Source of the DNA: Citrobacter gillenii
Lineage (GTDB): Bacteria; Pseudomonadota; Gammaproteobacteria; Enterobacterales; Enterobacteriaceae
DNA length: 64,000 nt
Assembly (NCBI RefSeq): GCF_013337685.1
Contig: NZ_SUQN01000002.1
Location: 558,001 to 622,000 of the forward strand
Direction of reading: 5' to 3'
Below, piece by piece: positions 43,141 to 52,343 of the stretch. The position numbers and the translations under genes were made by a program. The notes under the pieces are model-generated. The model worked only from the letters and a program-made list of their open reading frames with translations. It searched no databases and had not been told where the DNA came from. Within the stretch, counting starts at the first letter, position 1. Every line of letters begins with the position of its first letter.

Positions 43141-43158
43141 ATATAGCACAGGCTATAT
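43141..43158. promoter_or_regulatory. MntR box between mntS and mntR
   Basis: ATATAGCACAGGCTATAT is an inverted repeat ATATAGC-N4-GCTATAT that matches the MntR box (ACATAGCA-N-type arms in mntH). It lies 60 bp upstream of mntS, where Mn-bound MntR would repress it. Confidence 0.82.
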
Positions 43159-43267
43159 TATATAGCTATTGCTAAAACGTTAAATTTTTGTGCCCAAGCA
43201 ACTCTGGTTTACAATGGCCGCTCTCTAATCAGATGCTGTTAACGCGTCACAGGAACGAGGAAGCAGA

Positions 43268-43741
43268 ATGAGTCGTCGCGCAGGTATGCCAACAACAAAA
43301 AAAGTGACGCAATTGGTGAATGTTGAGGAACATGTTGAAGGGTTTCGTCAGGTCAGGGAGGCACACCGACGTGAACTGATCGATGATTACGTGGAGCTGA
43401 TTTCCGATCTCATTATTGAGGTGGGAGAAGCGCGTCAGGTGGATATGGCCGCCCGGCTTGGCGTTTCCCAGCCCACCGTTGCTAAGATGCTCAAGCGTCT
43501 TGCTTCTGTGGGGTTGATTGAAATGATCCCATGGCGCGGGGTGTTCTTAACCGCAGAAGGCGAGAAGTTGGCGCAGGAGAGTCGCGAGCGTCATCAGATC
43601 GTCGAAAATTTCTTGCTAATGTTAGGCATCAGCCCGGAAATCGCCCGCCGCGATGCGGAAGGGATGGAACACCACGTGAGCAAGGAAACGCTGGAGGCGT
43701 TTAGCCGGTTTACCCAACAGCAAGGCACCGACTCTGAATGA
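43268..43741 (+). CDS. mntR: Mn-dependent transcriptional regulator MntR
   Basis: MntR is a 157-residue DtxR-family regulator. With Mn2+ it represses mntH and mntS and activates mntP. The winged helix (about 45-95) contains [20 protein letters not shown]. The dimerisation and metal region follows, with [21 protein letters not shown] and similar ligands. It is divergent from mntS and overlaps the ybiR start by 4 bp. Confidence 0.96.
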   Translation: MSRRAGMPTTKKVTQLVNVEEHVEGFRQVREAHRRELIDDYVELISDLIIEVGEARQVDMAARLGVSQPTVAKMLKRLASVGLIEMIPWRGVFLTAEGEKLAQESRERHQIVENFLLMLGISPEIARRDAEGMEHHVSKETLEAFSRFTQQQGTDSE

Positions 43742-44847
43742 GTTTTCCTTTATTACGCGCATTGCAGCGCGATCGTTTTTTCCAGCTACTCATTATTACC
43801 GGGTGTGTACTGAGTCTGTTCGCGCCGTTTGCGCCCCGGAACTGGCCGGGGGCCATTGACTGGCACACGATTATTACGCTCGCAGGGCTGATGCTTCTGA
43901 CCAAAGGTGTGGAGCTAAGCGGTTATTTTGATGTGCTAGGCCGCAAGATGACCCGCCGCTTTAAAACAGAACGTCAGCTGGCGATATTTATGGTGCTGGC
44001 GGCGGCGTTACTGTCGACGTTTCTTACCAACGATGTTGCCCTGTTTATTGTGGTTCCGCTCACCATCACCCTGAAAAAACTGTGCGCGATCCCGGTGAAT
44101 CGTCTGATTATTTTTGAGGCACTGGCGGTCAACGCTGGATCGCTGCTGACGCCGATCGGTAATCCGCAGAACATCCTGATGTGGGGGCGATCCGGGCTGT
44201 CATTTACCGCGTTTACCTGGCAAATGGCGCCGCTCGCCGGTGCGATGATGCTAACGCTGGTGGCGCTGTGCTGGTTTAGTTTTCCGCGTAAAGCGTTGCA
44301 CTATCATACCGGCACGTCTGCACCTGACTGGCAACCCCGACTGGTGTGGAGTTGCCTGGCATTGTATCTGGTCTTTTTAACGACGCTGGAACTCAAGCTT
44401 GAGCTTTGGGGGCTAGGGATTGTCGCTGCAGGCTTTATGGTGCTGGCTCGCCGTGTGATCTTAAGTGTGGACTGGACGCTGCTGCTGGTGTTTATGGCGA
44501 TGTTTATCGATGTGCATCTGTTGACACAGTTACCTGTACTCGGGGGCATTTCGGGCCACGTTGGTACGCTTTCGCAACCCGGTCTATGGTTGACGGCAAT
44601 CGGCCTGTCGCAATTTATCAGTAATGTGCCCAGCACTATTTTGCTGCTGAACTACGTCCCGCCAACGGTATTGCTGGCTTGGGCGGTCAATATTGGTGGT
44701 TTTGGACTGTTACCGGGATCGCTGGCGAACCTTATTGCCTTACGTATGGCAAACGATCGACGTATCTGGTGGCGTTTTCATTGGTATTCTGTGCCGATGC
44801 TGATCTGGGCGGCGCTGGTGGGATATGGTTTGCTGCAGATGATGTGA
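43738..44847 (+). CDS. ybiR: Putative anion permease YbiR
   Basis: YbiR is a 369-residue membrane protein with about ten helices, of the ArsB/NhaD (ion transporter) superfamily. The motifs [16 protein letters not shown] and [14 protein letters not shown] are typical of its two halves. The substrate is unknown. Overlap with mntR (ATGA) suggests a metal-related or manganese-linked role, which is inference from context. Confidence 0.88.
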   Translation: MSFPLLRALQRDRFFQLLIITGCVLSLFAPFAPRNWPGAIDWHTIITLAGLMLLTKGVELSGYFDVLGRKMTRRFKTERQLAIFMVLAAALLSTFLTNDVALFIVVPLTITLKKLCAIPVNRLIIFEALAVNAGSLLTPIGNPQNILMWGRSGLSFTAFTWQMAPLAGAMMLTLVALCWFSFPRKALHYHTGTSAPDWQPRLVWSCLALYLVFLTTLELKLELWGLGIVAAGFMVLARRVILSVDWTLLLVFMAMFIDVHLLTQLPVLGGISGHVGTLSQPGLWLTAIGLSQFISNVPSTILLLNYVPPTVLLAWAVNIGGFGLLPGSLANLIALRMANDRRIWWRFHWYSVPMLIWAALVGYGLLQMM

Positions 44848-44854
44848 GGATTAT

Positions 44855-44925
44855 GCCCGATGGCGCTAGCGCTTATCGGGCCTACTTAATCTGTAGGCCG
44901 GATAAGGCGACAGCCGCCATCCGGC
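44855..44925. repeat. REP pair between ybiR and ldtB
   Basis: GCCCGATGGCGCTAGCGCTT...CGGGCCTAC faces GTAGGCCGGATAAGG...CATCCGGC, and the latter is followed by TTTTTT. Between convergent ybiR and ldtB it can end or protect both mRNAs. Confidence 0.87.
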
Positions 44926-44937
44926 ATTTTTTGATGC

Positions 44938-45858
44938 TTAGTTCAGACGAACCGGCATACCAGAACGGTTCTGGACTGCCTGCTCAACGACGGCTTGGTC
45001 GACATCCGGCTGAGCGGTGATGCTCTTAATGCTCTTGGTCAGCGTAATCGGTACGATTTCCCCGCCTTCGAACTGTTCTTCGGTAGTAGACAGTGGGTTA
45101 TGCACCTCAATGTAGCGACTGCCGTCTGGCTCGGTCGTCGCTTTTACCGGTTCATCGATAAACTGGACGCGCGTGCCGACTGGAACGTTTTCAAACAGGA
45201 ACTTGATATCTTCATTACGCAGACGCACGCAGCCGTGGCTGACGCGTAAGCCAACACCGAAGTTCGCGTTGGTCCCGTGGATGGCATACAGGCGACCGAT
45301 ATACAGCGCGTACAGACCCATCGGGTTATCCGGACCGGCCGGAACAACGGCTGGCAGCGGTTCGCCCGCAGCGCGGTATTCTGCGTGCATCTTGGCGGTT
45401 GGCGTCCAGGTCGGACCGGCTTTCTTACGTTCAACTTTGGTGGTCCAGTTAACCGGCGTGTCTTTACCTAACTGGCCGATACCAATCGGTAAAACGATCA
45501 CGGTGTTGGTGCCTTTCGGGTAGTAGTACAGACGCATTTCAGCGCTGTTGATAACAATACCTTCATGCACGGTATCCGGCAGGATCAGCTGCTGAGGAAT
45601 GTTCAGCACGGTGCCGCCCTTCGGCAGGAAGGTATCCACGCCCGGGTTGGCTTCCAGCATGTTGGACAGACCCATCTGGTATTCAGCCGCATAGTACTCC
45701 AGCGGTTGGGTGTTGCCTTCAGGAATGGTGATGACTTGGTTCTGGCCAATCAAACGGCTACCATCGGTAGGCAGCGGGTACGTGACGGCTGAGGCAGTGT
45801 TACAAAAACCAACTACTGCGAGCGCCGCCGCGAAAAGCGTTGTCAATTTCATATTCAT
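44938..45858 (-). CDS. ldtB: L,D-transpeptidase LdtB
   Basis: LdtB (YbiS) cross-links Braun lipoprotein to meso-diaminopimelate of peptidoglycan in the periplasm. The 306-residue precursor has a signal peptide (about 24 residues, ending CNTASA), a LysM-like N-terminal domain (about 40-95) and a YkuD catalytic domain. Its motif is [20 protein letters not shown] with nucleophile C210. It is monocistronic. Confidence 0.96.
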   Translation of the reverse strand: MNMKLTTLFAAALAVVGFCNTASAVTYPLPTDGSRLIGQNQVITIPEGNTQPLEYYAAEYQMGLSNMLEANPGVDTFLPKGGTVLNIPQQLILPDTVHEGIVINSAEMRLYYYPKGTNTVIVLPIGIGQLGKDTPVNWTTKVERKKAGPTWTPTAKMHAEYRAAGEPLPAVVPAGPDNPMGLYALYIGRLYAIHGTNANFGVGLRVSHGCVRLRNEDIKFLFENVPVGTRVQFIDEPVKATTEPDGSRYIEVHNPLSTTEEQFEGGEIVPITLTKSIKSITAQPDVDQAVVEQAVQNRSGMPVRLN

Positions 45859-46083
45859 TTTTGCGAGATTCTGAAGCCAAGCAGGCTAGTGGGTTGAGAT
45901 TTATGTAGTGTTGGGCACGCATTATATGTGCATTCGGAGCAACAAGGAATTCGGATGTGTACTAAATCACATTTTTTTCCCTTTGCTTTCACTTTAACCC
46001 TCACGCACGAGAGGCGCGATCTTATTCCAGACTTATGGCATAATAAGCGGTTCGTCACATATTTCTTCTTTCAGGATACGCCA

Positions 46084-47676
46084 GTGTTAGTTTCCAGCAA
46101 CGTCACCATGCAGTTCGGCAGTAAGCCGCTGTTTGAAAATATTTCCGTCAAATTTGGCGGCGGCAACCGTTACGGCCTGATTGGCGCCAACGGTAGCGGT
46201 AAATCCACTTTTATGAAAATTCTCGGCGGCGACCTCGAACCGACGCTGGGTAACGTTTCCCTCGATCCGAACGAACGCATTGGTAAGCTGCGTCAGGATC
46301 AGTTCGCTTTTGAAGAGTTCACCGTTCTGGACACCGTTATTATGGGTCACGCTGAACTGTGGGAAGTGAAACAGGAACGTGACCGTATCTATGCGCTGCC
46401 GGAAATGAGCGAAGAAGACGGCTACAAAGTTGCCGATCTTGAAGTTAAATACGGCGAGATGGATGGCTATTCGGCGGAGTCTCGCGCCGGTGAACTGCTG
46501 CTGGGCGTCGGTATTCCGGTAGAACAGCATTACGGCCCGATGAGCGAAGTGGCACCAGGCTGGAAGCTGCGTGTGCTGCTGGCGCAGGCGCTGTTCTCTA
46601 ACCCGGACATCCTGCTGCTCGATGAACCGACCAACAACCTGGACATTGATACCATTCGTTGGCTGGAGCAGACGCTGAACGAGCGTGACAGCACCATGAT
46701 CATCATTTCGCACGACCGTCACTTCCTGAACATGGTCTGTACGCATATGGCGGATCTGGACTACGGCGAGCTGCGTGTTTATCCGGGTAACTATGATGAA
46801 TACATGACGGCAGCAACCCAGGCACGTGAGCGTCTGTTGGCCGATAACGCCAAGAAAAAAGCGCAAATTGCCGATCTGCAATCCTTCGTCAGCCGCTTTA
46901 GCGCCAACGCTTCGAAATCTCGTCAGGCGACTTCTCGTGCGCGTCAGATTGATAAAATCAAGCTCGACGAAGTGAAAGCATCCAGCCGTCAGAACCCGTT
47001 TATCCGTTTCGAACAGGATAAGAAACTGTTCCGTAACGCGCTGGAAGTCGAAGCACTGACCAAAGGTTTTGATAACGGCCCGCTGTTTAAAAACTTCAAT
47101 CTGCTGTTGGAAGTGGGCGAAAAGGTTGCCATCATCGGGGCTAACGGCGTGGGTAAATCGACCATGCTGAAAGTGCTGGTCGGCGACATGGAGCCGGATA
47201 ATGGCACCGTTAAGTGGTCTGAGAATGCGCAAATCGGCTACTACGCGCAGGATCACGAATATGAGTTCGAAAACGATATGACCGTTTTCGAATGGATGAG
47301 CCAGTGGAAACAAGAAGGCGATGACGAGCAGGTTGTTCGCAGCTTCCTTGGTCGTCTGCTGTTCAGCCAGGACGATATCAAAAAGCCTGCTAAAGTGCTG
47401 TCCGGTGGTGAAAAAGGGCGCATGCTGTTCGGTAAGCTGATGATGCAGAAACCGAATATTCTGGTGATGGATGAACCTACCAACCACCTGGATATGGAAT
47501 CTATCGAATCGCTGAACATGGCGCTGGAAATGTATCAGGGCACGCTGATCTTTGTTTCTCACGACCGCGAATTCGTCAGCTCGCTGGCCACCCGCGTGAT
47601 TGAGATTACGCCGGAACGCGTGATCGACTTCACTGGTAACTACGAAGACTATCTGCGTAGCAAAGGCGTCGAATAA
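46084..47676 (+). CDS. ybiT: ABC-F ATPase YbiT
   Basis: YbiT is an ABC-F translation factor that binds the ribosomal E site and affects elongation on difficult sequences. It has two ABC domains: GANGSGKST with [13 protein letters not shown], and GANGVGKST with signature LSGGEKGR and [12 protein letters not shown]. They are joined by the P-site tRNA-interaction linker (about 245-310, rich in K, R and A). There are no membrane helices. I choose the GTG at 46084, which gives 530 residues starting [12 protein letters not shown] as in E. coli. The frame stays open 52 codons further upstream but without similarity known to me. Confidence 0.95.
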   Translation: MLVSSNVTMQFGSKPLFENISVKFGGGNRYGLIGANGSGKSTFMKILGGDLEPTLGNVSLDPNERIGKLRQDQFAFEEFTVLDTVIMGHAELWEVKQERDRIYALPEMSEEDGYKVADLEVKYGEMDGYSAESRAGELLLGVGIPVEQHYGPMSEVAPGWKLRVLLAQALFSNPDILLLDEPTNNLDIDTIRWLEQTLNERDSTMIIISHDRHFLNMVCTHMADLDYGELRVYPGNYDEYMTAATQARERLLADNAKKKAQIADLQSFVSRFSANASKSRQATSRARQIDKIKLDEVKASSRQNPFIRFEQDKKLFRNALEVEALTKGFDNGPLFKNFNLLLEVGEKVAIIGANGVGKSTMLKVLVGDMEPDNGTVKWSENAQIGYYAQDHEYEFENDMTVFEWMSQWKQEGDDEQVVRSFLGRLLFSQDDIKKPAKVLSGGEKGRMLFGKLMMQKPNILVMDEPTNHLDMESIESLNMALEMYQGTLIFVSHDREFVSSLATRVIEITPERVIDFTGNYEDYLRSKGVE

Positions 47677-47683
47677 TTTTATC

Positions 47684-47801
47684 CGTCGTCTTTCGCGTTA
47701 CAGGTGTGTTGGCTGCACCTGTAAATCCTCGGTCACTTACTTATGTAAGCTCCGGGGACTTACAGGCTGGCCGCCTTCCTGTAACGCGAAATACTTAGGA
47801 A
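47684..47801. repeat. RSA-like structured repeat, second copy
   Basis: Outer arms TTTCGCGTTACAGG (47691-47704) and CCTGTAACGCGAAA (47778-47791) pair perfectly over 14 bp. Inside, CCTGTAA/TTACAGG and CTTAC/GTAAG form further stems. Shared words with the copy at 8548-8737 (TGTTGGCTGC versus GCGTTGGCTGC, GGTCACTTACTTATGTAAGC, CCGCCTTCCTG) show common descent in opposite orientation. It fills the gap between convergent ybiT and ybiU. Confidence 0.75.
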
Positions 47802-47820
47802 AAAGGGTGTAAGTTACAAA

Positions 47821-49083
47821 TTAAATAATCCCCAGCGCGCGCTTACCGTGGATATTCAAATCCCCCAGGGTAAAGCGTCCTTCCCAGTTTGTTTCATAGT
47901 CTTCACGCGGGAAATCCCCCGGTGAGGCACCTTTCTCCAGCGCGGCCTTCACCTTGTGGGCATAGGCGAGATTTTTTTCGCACATTGGTGCGGCGGGAAT
48001 ATACATCACGTTGCCCCAGCCTTGTTGGTTCTCCACCGGCGCAACGGCGTGGATCACATCACAATGCCACCATACGGAATCGCCGGCTTCCAGTTGCGGA
48101 ATGCTGGTTAACGCCTCGATGAGTAAGGGATGCCATTGCGCTGAAACCGGCAGCACTCTTCCTGGCGCGACGCCGCACAGTTCATCTTCCGGAACATCAT
48201 CCAGCAGTGGGCGTAACAGCACATAAGCCATCGCTTCAGGAATGGGAACCACATGTAGCAACCCCTGGCCCGGTAACATATCGGAAAGCGCCGTCCAGCC
48301 CTGGAAGGTGCGAAACACCGAACATTTGGTGGTGTTATCGACCGTATACTCTTCGACGTCAGTGCGATGCGCCGCCTGCCACGGATCGTACTCAGCTACA
48401 TTACCGTTAAAGACTGAGGCAAAAACGCGCTGATACGCCGGGAGCAGCCAGCGCTCCAGCGCGCCGGAATCCGTATGTGCGCCCAGCCCTTTAGAGGTGG
48501 TTCCCGGCGGACGGCGGCGAATACGATCAGGATAGATGACGCTAACATCCGGGTTAAACCACTGTTTACCTTCGCTTTCAAAGGTCCACAGACGATTGAG
48601 AAACGACTGTACGCTAGCCATCTCTTCACTCTGGCGGGCCTGCATTTGTGCCTGCGACCAGTAAATCGGGTAGATTTCAGGACGTGATGCGCTCAGGGTG
48701 CCAAAGAAGTTGTCTCCCGGCCCTTTGTAGACTTCGTCAAAGCGGTTGCGGTCGAGATAGTCGAGCATTGAGCTATCCCAGCCCAGGGCCCGTTCACGAG
48801 GGAAATGACCTTTAATGACCGCACACCCACGACGTTTAATCATTTCGCGCTGCTCTGCGGTGACGGTGCCCGCCTGAATATCGGAGTATGACAGTACCGG
48901 CCAGACAGCGTCACTCTGTGCTTTAAGCGCGTTGATCTCCGCCACACGGGTGGCGATGGTCTCGCTAAGCTGGCTGAAGATCTGCTGGACGTCGCCAAGC
49001 TGCGCCCGCAGTTCCTGCTTCATCTGACGGATTGCTGCTTTGTGATCGGCAGGCAACGTGTCGCTGGTAAAAGTAAGAGCCAT
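47821..49083 (-). CDS. ybiU: DUF1479 dioxygenase-like protein YbiU
   Basis: YbiU is a 420-residue DUF1479 protein. The fold is that of Fe(II)/2-oxoglutarate dioxygenases (phytanoyl-CoA hydroxylase or TauD-like). Candidate metal ligands are in LGAHTDSGALERW (HxD) and WWHCDVIHAVAP (distal histidine). No substrate is established. I choose the ATG at 49083, which has ribosome site GAGGTGG; a frame 15 codons longer crosses the shared motif upstream and is unlikely. The 15-bp motif TTTCGAATGAAAGTT ends 14 bp before its start codon. Confidence 0.9.
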   Translation of the reverse strand: MALTFTSDTLPADHKAAIRQMKQELRAQLGDVQQIFSQLSETIATRVAEINALKAQSDAVWPVLSYSDIQAGTVTAEQREMIKRRGCAVIKGHFPRERALGWDSSMLDYLDRNRFDEVYKGPGDNFFGTLSASRPEIYPIYWSQAQMQARQSEEMASVQSFLNRLWTFESEGKQWFNPDVSVIYPDRIRRRPPGTTSKGLGAHTDSGALERWLLPAYQRVFASVFNGNVAEYDPWQAAHRTDVEEYTVDNTTKCSVFRTFQGWTALSDMLPGQGLLHVVPIPEAMAYVLLRPLLDDVPEDELCGVAPGRVLPVSAQWHPLLIEALTSIPQLEAGDSVWWHCDVIHAVAPVENQQGWGNVMYIPAAPMCEKNLAYAHKVKAALEKGASPGDFPREDYETNWEGRFTLGDLNIHGKRALGII

Positions 49084-49097
49084 AACCACCTCGCATG

Positions 49098-49112
49098 AAC
49101 TTTCATTCGAAA
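49098..49112 (-). promoter_or_regulatory. Shared 15-bp motif, copy upstream of ybiU
   Basis: On the minus strand this reads TTTCGAATGAAAGTT, preceded by CAAATTTAG. The same 15 bases recur at 52212-52226 and, with one change, at 55719-55733. It lies in the ybiU leader or promoter, so a bound protein would repress. Confidence 0.65.
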
Positions 49113-49356
49113 CTAAATTTGATTGCAAATGATAATATAAGTTAAAAATTAGTTAATGCAAGTTTAAAGTTTGTGAGGTGTTGCGACGAAGGGCTGCGAT
49201 CGTTTTGCCTGAAAAATTCTGAATTTGGCTGGGGCGGATAAAAACGTTTACCTGTAATAAGTTGGGCTATCTATACTTCTCTCCTCAACGGTATCCCGCC
49301 AATTCAAAGACCAGAACCACGTGGGTGCTCCAGGTCGAATACAAGGACTTTGTTCA

Positions 49357-51288
49357 ATGGAAAGAAAAGGAACACTTCATCTCTTTGCCGTTCCGACTGG
49401 CATCCTGATTTATGCGCTATGGCAGTGCTGGCGAGCCGGCTATTTTAATGATGGCAACGCAGAGGCGGTGCTGCGGCTGATGCTGGCCCTACTGGCGATA
49501 ACGCTTGCCGGTGCGGCTTTACTTATTGTGGGGGCGGCTGTAGGGCTATGTACAACCAGCGCCCGCGCTTCGCGCCATTCCCAGAGCAGCCTTATTCGCA
49601 CATTTACGCGTTGCCGTCGGCTGTTGCCCTTTATGATGGCCGCGGAGATTGTCGCTTGTGGTCTGGCGGTTATTGCTCTGGCGTTGTCAGAGATTATCTG
49701 GATTGCATCTCATATCGGTGGGGAGGGTGGTTTCAAACTCGCGGTGATTATCCTGATGACCATCGGCGCTATTGTCTGGATGTTATTCAAAAGTTTGTCC
49801 TCGATCAGACGATGTTTCGCTCTCTTCCAACCCGACGATACGGAGATTTGCGGGGTGAATGTCACCGCCGCGAATAACCCGGCGCTCTGGCAATGGATAG
49901 GTGATATCACCCGGCGCGCGGAACTGACGGTGCCCGATAATATCGTGGTTGGATTTTTTGACGGCTTCTTTGCCACCGCCAATGCCGTTCAAATTGAAGA
50001 GGGCAAGCGGCTAACGGGTAATACGCTCTACTTGCCGTTAACGTATATGGCATTGCTGGATGAAGCGGAAGCGGCTGCGGTGATTGGCCATGAGCTGGGA
50101 CATTTTACCGGCGAGGATACGCAGTACAGCCTGCGTTTTGTTCCTCTGTATGCCGGGATGCAAAACAGTCTTGAGCAGATGGCGAACAGCTCGCAGGGAT
50201 TTTCGTGGCTTGATCGCATCGTACTGCGCCCGTCGCTGGATATGGGGTTATGGTTTTTGCAGACCTTCCATGAAACGGTCAGTGACTGGAGTCGGCTCCG
50301 GGAGTATGCGGCCGATGAGACAGGTGCAAAGGTGTCTTCTCCTGCGGCGTTCGCGTCGGCGTTACTGCGTATATCGGCGCTGGAAGTACCGGTATCTCAA
50401 TTTTTTGCCGCGATTTTTCGTGGGCGTGAAGCCAGCGCGAACTGGCTTGCCTACCTGGTTGCTGAACTGCAGGGGGGCGGGCAGTTTGCGCTGCATAATA
50501 GTATCAATAATGAAATTGCGCATCCGATGGACAGTCATCCGACGACGCGCGATCGCATTGCATCGCTGGGGGTGGCACTGGATGACGAGCTTCTGGCGCG
50601 GGCAGCGCGCCCGGTTGTCGAGGGTGACAACCCTTTTTTTCGCCGGTTATTCCCCGACGCAGATGCCCTGTGTACATCGCTTTCACGCATGATGTCGGCA
50701 AACGTTACCTCACAACGGGAGAATTATCGTCAGGCTCTTGAAGCTGAAGCTCAACAGGCAACGGATTCGGTCGCGCTATGGATGAGTGCGAAACCGGCGT
50801 GGTACATGATGGCTGCAGGTCTTTTTCTGCTGCTGGGGGGCGTGGCTCTGGTGGTGTTCAAGACGGTTAGCGTCTGGTGCTGGTTGATCCCCTTCGGCGG
50901 AATTGCCTTTGGGCTGTTGGGCATTATCACCTTACGACGAACGCGACAGCCGCTGCTGGTGCTGATGCAGGACGCGATCGCCAGCCCGTGGTTGCCTCAG
51001 CCGCTACCGCTAAAAAATATTGCCGACTATAACCTGACGATTATTTCCAGTTCGATGACGATTGAATTCTTCATGGACGATGATTATCAACCGAATCTCA
51101 CCACCAAACGGTTTATGCAGGTTATTCGCTTTAACCCGCGAAAACATGCGGTTGCAATCGTGGTGGCCGGCGATGTGTTACGCCAGCAGGAAAATGGAAA
51201 GGTTAAGCTGGATGCGCAAGCGCTGCTGACGCTTATCGGGCAATACATTGTTTCTGCCCACGCTCGCGCTGAGCTGGAGGATTTCTGA
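49357..51288 (+). CDS. Membrane-embedded M48-family zinc metallopeptidase
   Basis: This protein of 643 residues is not in the E. coli K-12 order I remember. Four N-terminal membrane segments (about 5-25, 33-58, 86-115 and 122-145) precede a cytoplasm-facing M48 domain with zinc motif HELGH (residues 245-249) and third ligand in EYAADE (E316). Two further helices (about 473-520) are followed by a C-terminal domain of about 110 residues that I do not recognise. The layout resembles HtpX/Ste24-type peptidases but is longer. The ATG at 49357 has ribosome site AAGGA; a GTG at 49321 is an alternative. Its substrate is unknown. It is divergent from ybiU. Confidence 0.85.
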   Translation: MERKGTLHLFAVPTGILIYALWQCWRAGYFNDGNAEAVLRLMLALLAITLAGAALLIVGAAVGLCTTSARASRHSQSSLIRTFTRCRRLLPFMMAAEIVACGLAVIALALSEIIWIASHIGGEGGFKLAVIILMTIGAIVWMLFKSLSSIRRCFALFQPDDTEICGVNVTAANNPALWQWIGDITRRAELTVPDNIVVGFFDGFFATANAVQIEEGKRLTGNTLYLPLTYMALLDEAEAAAVIGHELGHFTGEDTQYSLRFVPLYAGMQNSLEQMANSSQGFSWLDRIVLRPSLDMGLWFLQTFHETVSDWSRLREYAADETGAKVSSPAAFASALLRISALEVPVSQFFAAIFRGREASANWLAYLVAELQGGGQFALHNSINNEIAHPMDSHPTTRDRIASLGVALDDELLARAARPVVEGDNPFFRRLFPDADALCTSLSRMMSANVTSQRENYRQALEAEAQQATDSVALWMSAKPAWYMMAAGLFLLLGGVALVVFKTVSVWCWLIPFGGIAFGLLGIITLRRTRQPLLVLMQDAIASPWLPQPLPLKNIADYNLTIISSSMTIEFFMDDDYQPNLTTKRFMQVIRFNPRKHAVAIVVAGDVLRQQENGKVKLDAQALLTLIGQYIVSAHARAELEDF

Positions 51289-51296
51289 TGGGGATG

Positions 51297-51326
51297 TAAA
51301 ACCCGGAGTACGGACTCCGGGTTTAT
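51297..51326. terminator. Bidirectional terminator between the M48 peptidase and ybiV
   Basis: AAACCCGGAGT (51299-51309) pairs perfectly with ACTCCGGGTTT (51314-51324) around a 4-nt loop. The A and T flanks suit termination in both directions for these convergent genes. Confidence 0.8.
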
Positions 51327-51327
51327 G

Positions 51328-52143
51328 TCAGCCGTTAAACGGTGAGGTGTTGTCGAGTACGGCCTGAATCACGTTCAGTGCGCCCTGATGATTGTTGTCA
51401 TCGGTCTGGTAGCGGGCAATTGCTTTAATGCTGTCGGCGGCATTAGCCATGGCAAAGGAATAGTGTGCCATTTTCAGCATTTCCGCATCGTTGCCGCTAT
51501 CACCAATGGCAACTACATTCTGCGGTGACAGGTTCCAGCGTTTAAGCAGGCGGCTGATACCGTTGGCTTTATGTAAACCTGGGATTATCAGATCGATAAA
51601 GCCAAACCCGCTGGTCACCGGCTTCATGATACCGTCGAGGGCTGTATGCAAATGGTCAATAACCAACGGGATTTGCCCATCAGGTAAATTCAGTGAGAAC
51701 TTGAACAGCACATCATCGATGTCCTGAAAGTCCTTAACCGGTTTCAGGCGATGGTAGTGTTTTGACATCAGCGCCACAAATGCCTCCGGGGCATTTTCGC
51801 TGATGTAGGCGCTTTGCAGTCCGCAGGCGACAAAATTCAGCTGCTTATCCTTCAATAACTCGCCGATGACAATACGGGATTCGTGGCGGGTAAGTTCACC
51901 ATGAAAAAGTTGTTTGCCGTGTTCATACACCAGCGCGCCGTTCTCTGCGACAAAAGAGATTTCGTCTTTGAGTTCAGGGAAAAAGGAGATCAACTGGTAA
52001 TACTGGTTGCCGCTGGCCACGACAAATTCAATATCTCGTTTTTTCAATTGCTGATACTGCGCCATAAATCGCTGGCGATCGTACTGCTTGGCATCGTCGA
52101 GAAAAGTACCGTCCATGTCGGTGACGATAACGTTGATGGTCAT
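51328..52143 (-). CDS. ybiV: HAD-IIB sugar phosphatase YbiV
   Basis: YbiV is a 271-residue Cof-type HAD phosphatase. The E. coli enzyme hydrolyses sugar phosphates such as ribose-5-phosphate, fructose-1-phosphate and others. HAD motifs are DMDGTFLDD (nucleophile and acid D9/D11), VASGNQ, the C2 cap (about 85-185) and [10 protein letters not shown]. It lies upstream of none and downstream of the ybiW gap. A shared motif (52212-52226) precedes it, which fits a role in carbohydrate metabolism. Confidence 0.94.
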   Translation of the reverse strand: MTINVIVTDMDGTFLDDAKQYDRQRFMAQYQQLKKRDIEFVVASGNQYYQLISFFPELKDEISFVAENGALVYEHGKQLFHGELTRHESRIVIGELLKDKQLNFVACGLQSAYISENAPEAFVALMSKHYHRLKPVKDFQDIDDVLFKFSLNLPDGQIPLVIDHLHTALDGIMKPVTSGFGFIDLIIPGLHKANGISRLLKRWNLSPQNVVAIGDSGNDAEMLKMAHYSFAMANAADSIKAIARYQTDDNNHQGALNVIQAVLDNTSPFNG

Positions 52144-52211
52144 ATATGCTCCTGGCTTTCACTGCAACCAGAAACATTCTAATAACAATGTGACCTGTGG
52201 CACAAATTTAA

Positions 52212-52226
52212 TTTCGAATGAAAGTT
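52212..52226 (+). promoter_or_regulatory. Shared 15-bp motif, copy upstream of ybiV
   Basis: The plus strand reads CAAATTTAA then TTTCGAATGAAAGTT. The 15-bp core is identical to the copy at ybiU. It lies 69 bp upstream of ybiV. See the findings. Confidence 0.65.
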
Positions 52227-52252
52227 TCCCCGTCGCCTATTACAGCACAGTT

Positions 52253-52338
52253 GTAGGCCGGATAAGCGTCAGCGCCATCCGGCATTGAGGCGGTATCGCT
52301 GCCGGATAGCGACGCAAAAACATCTTATCCGGCCTACG
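52253..52338. repeat. REP pair (BIME) at the 3' end of ybiW
   Basis: GTAGGCCGGATAAGCG...CCATCCGGC and GCCGGATAGCG...CTTATCCGGCCTAC form a facing pair just past the ybiW stop. It may end or stabilise the ybiYW mRNA. Confidence 0.87.
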
Positions 52339-52343
52339 GGAAA

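Noticed and set aside
46087-47562. A 491-codon open frame on the minus strand opposite ybiT
   Set aside because: It mirrors a conserved ABC-F gene with strong codon bias. Avoidance of certain codons (such as TTA, CTA and TCA in the sense frame) leaves long antisense frames. No ribosome site or domain sense is seen.
49084-49140. A Fur box before ybiU (AAATGATAATAT)
   Set aside because: Only one and a half GATAAT-like hexamers are present, in A/T-rich DNA. The evidence is too weak to call.
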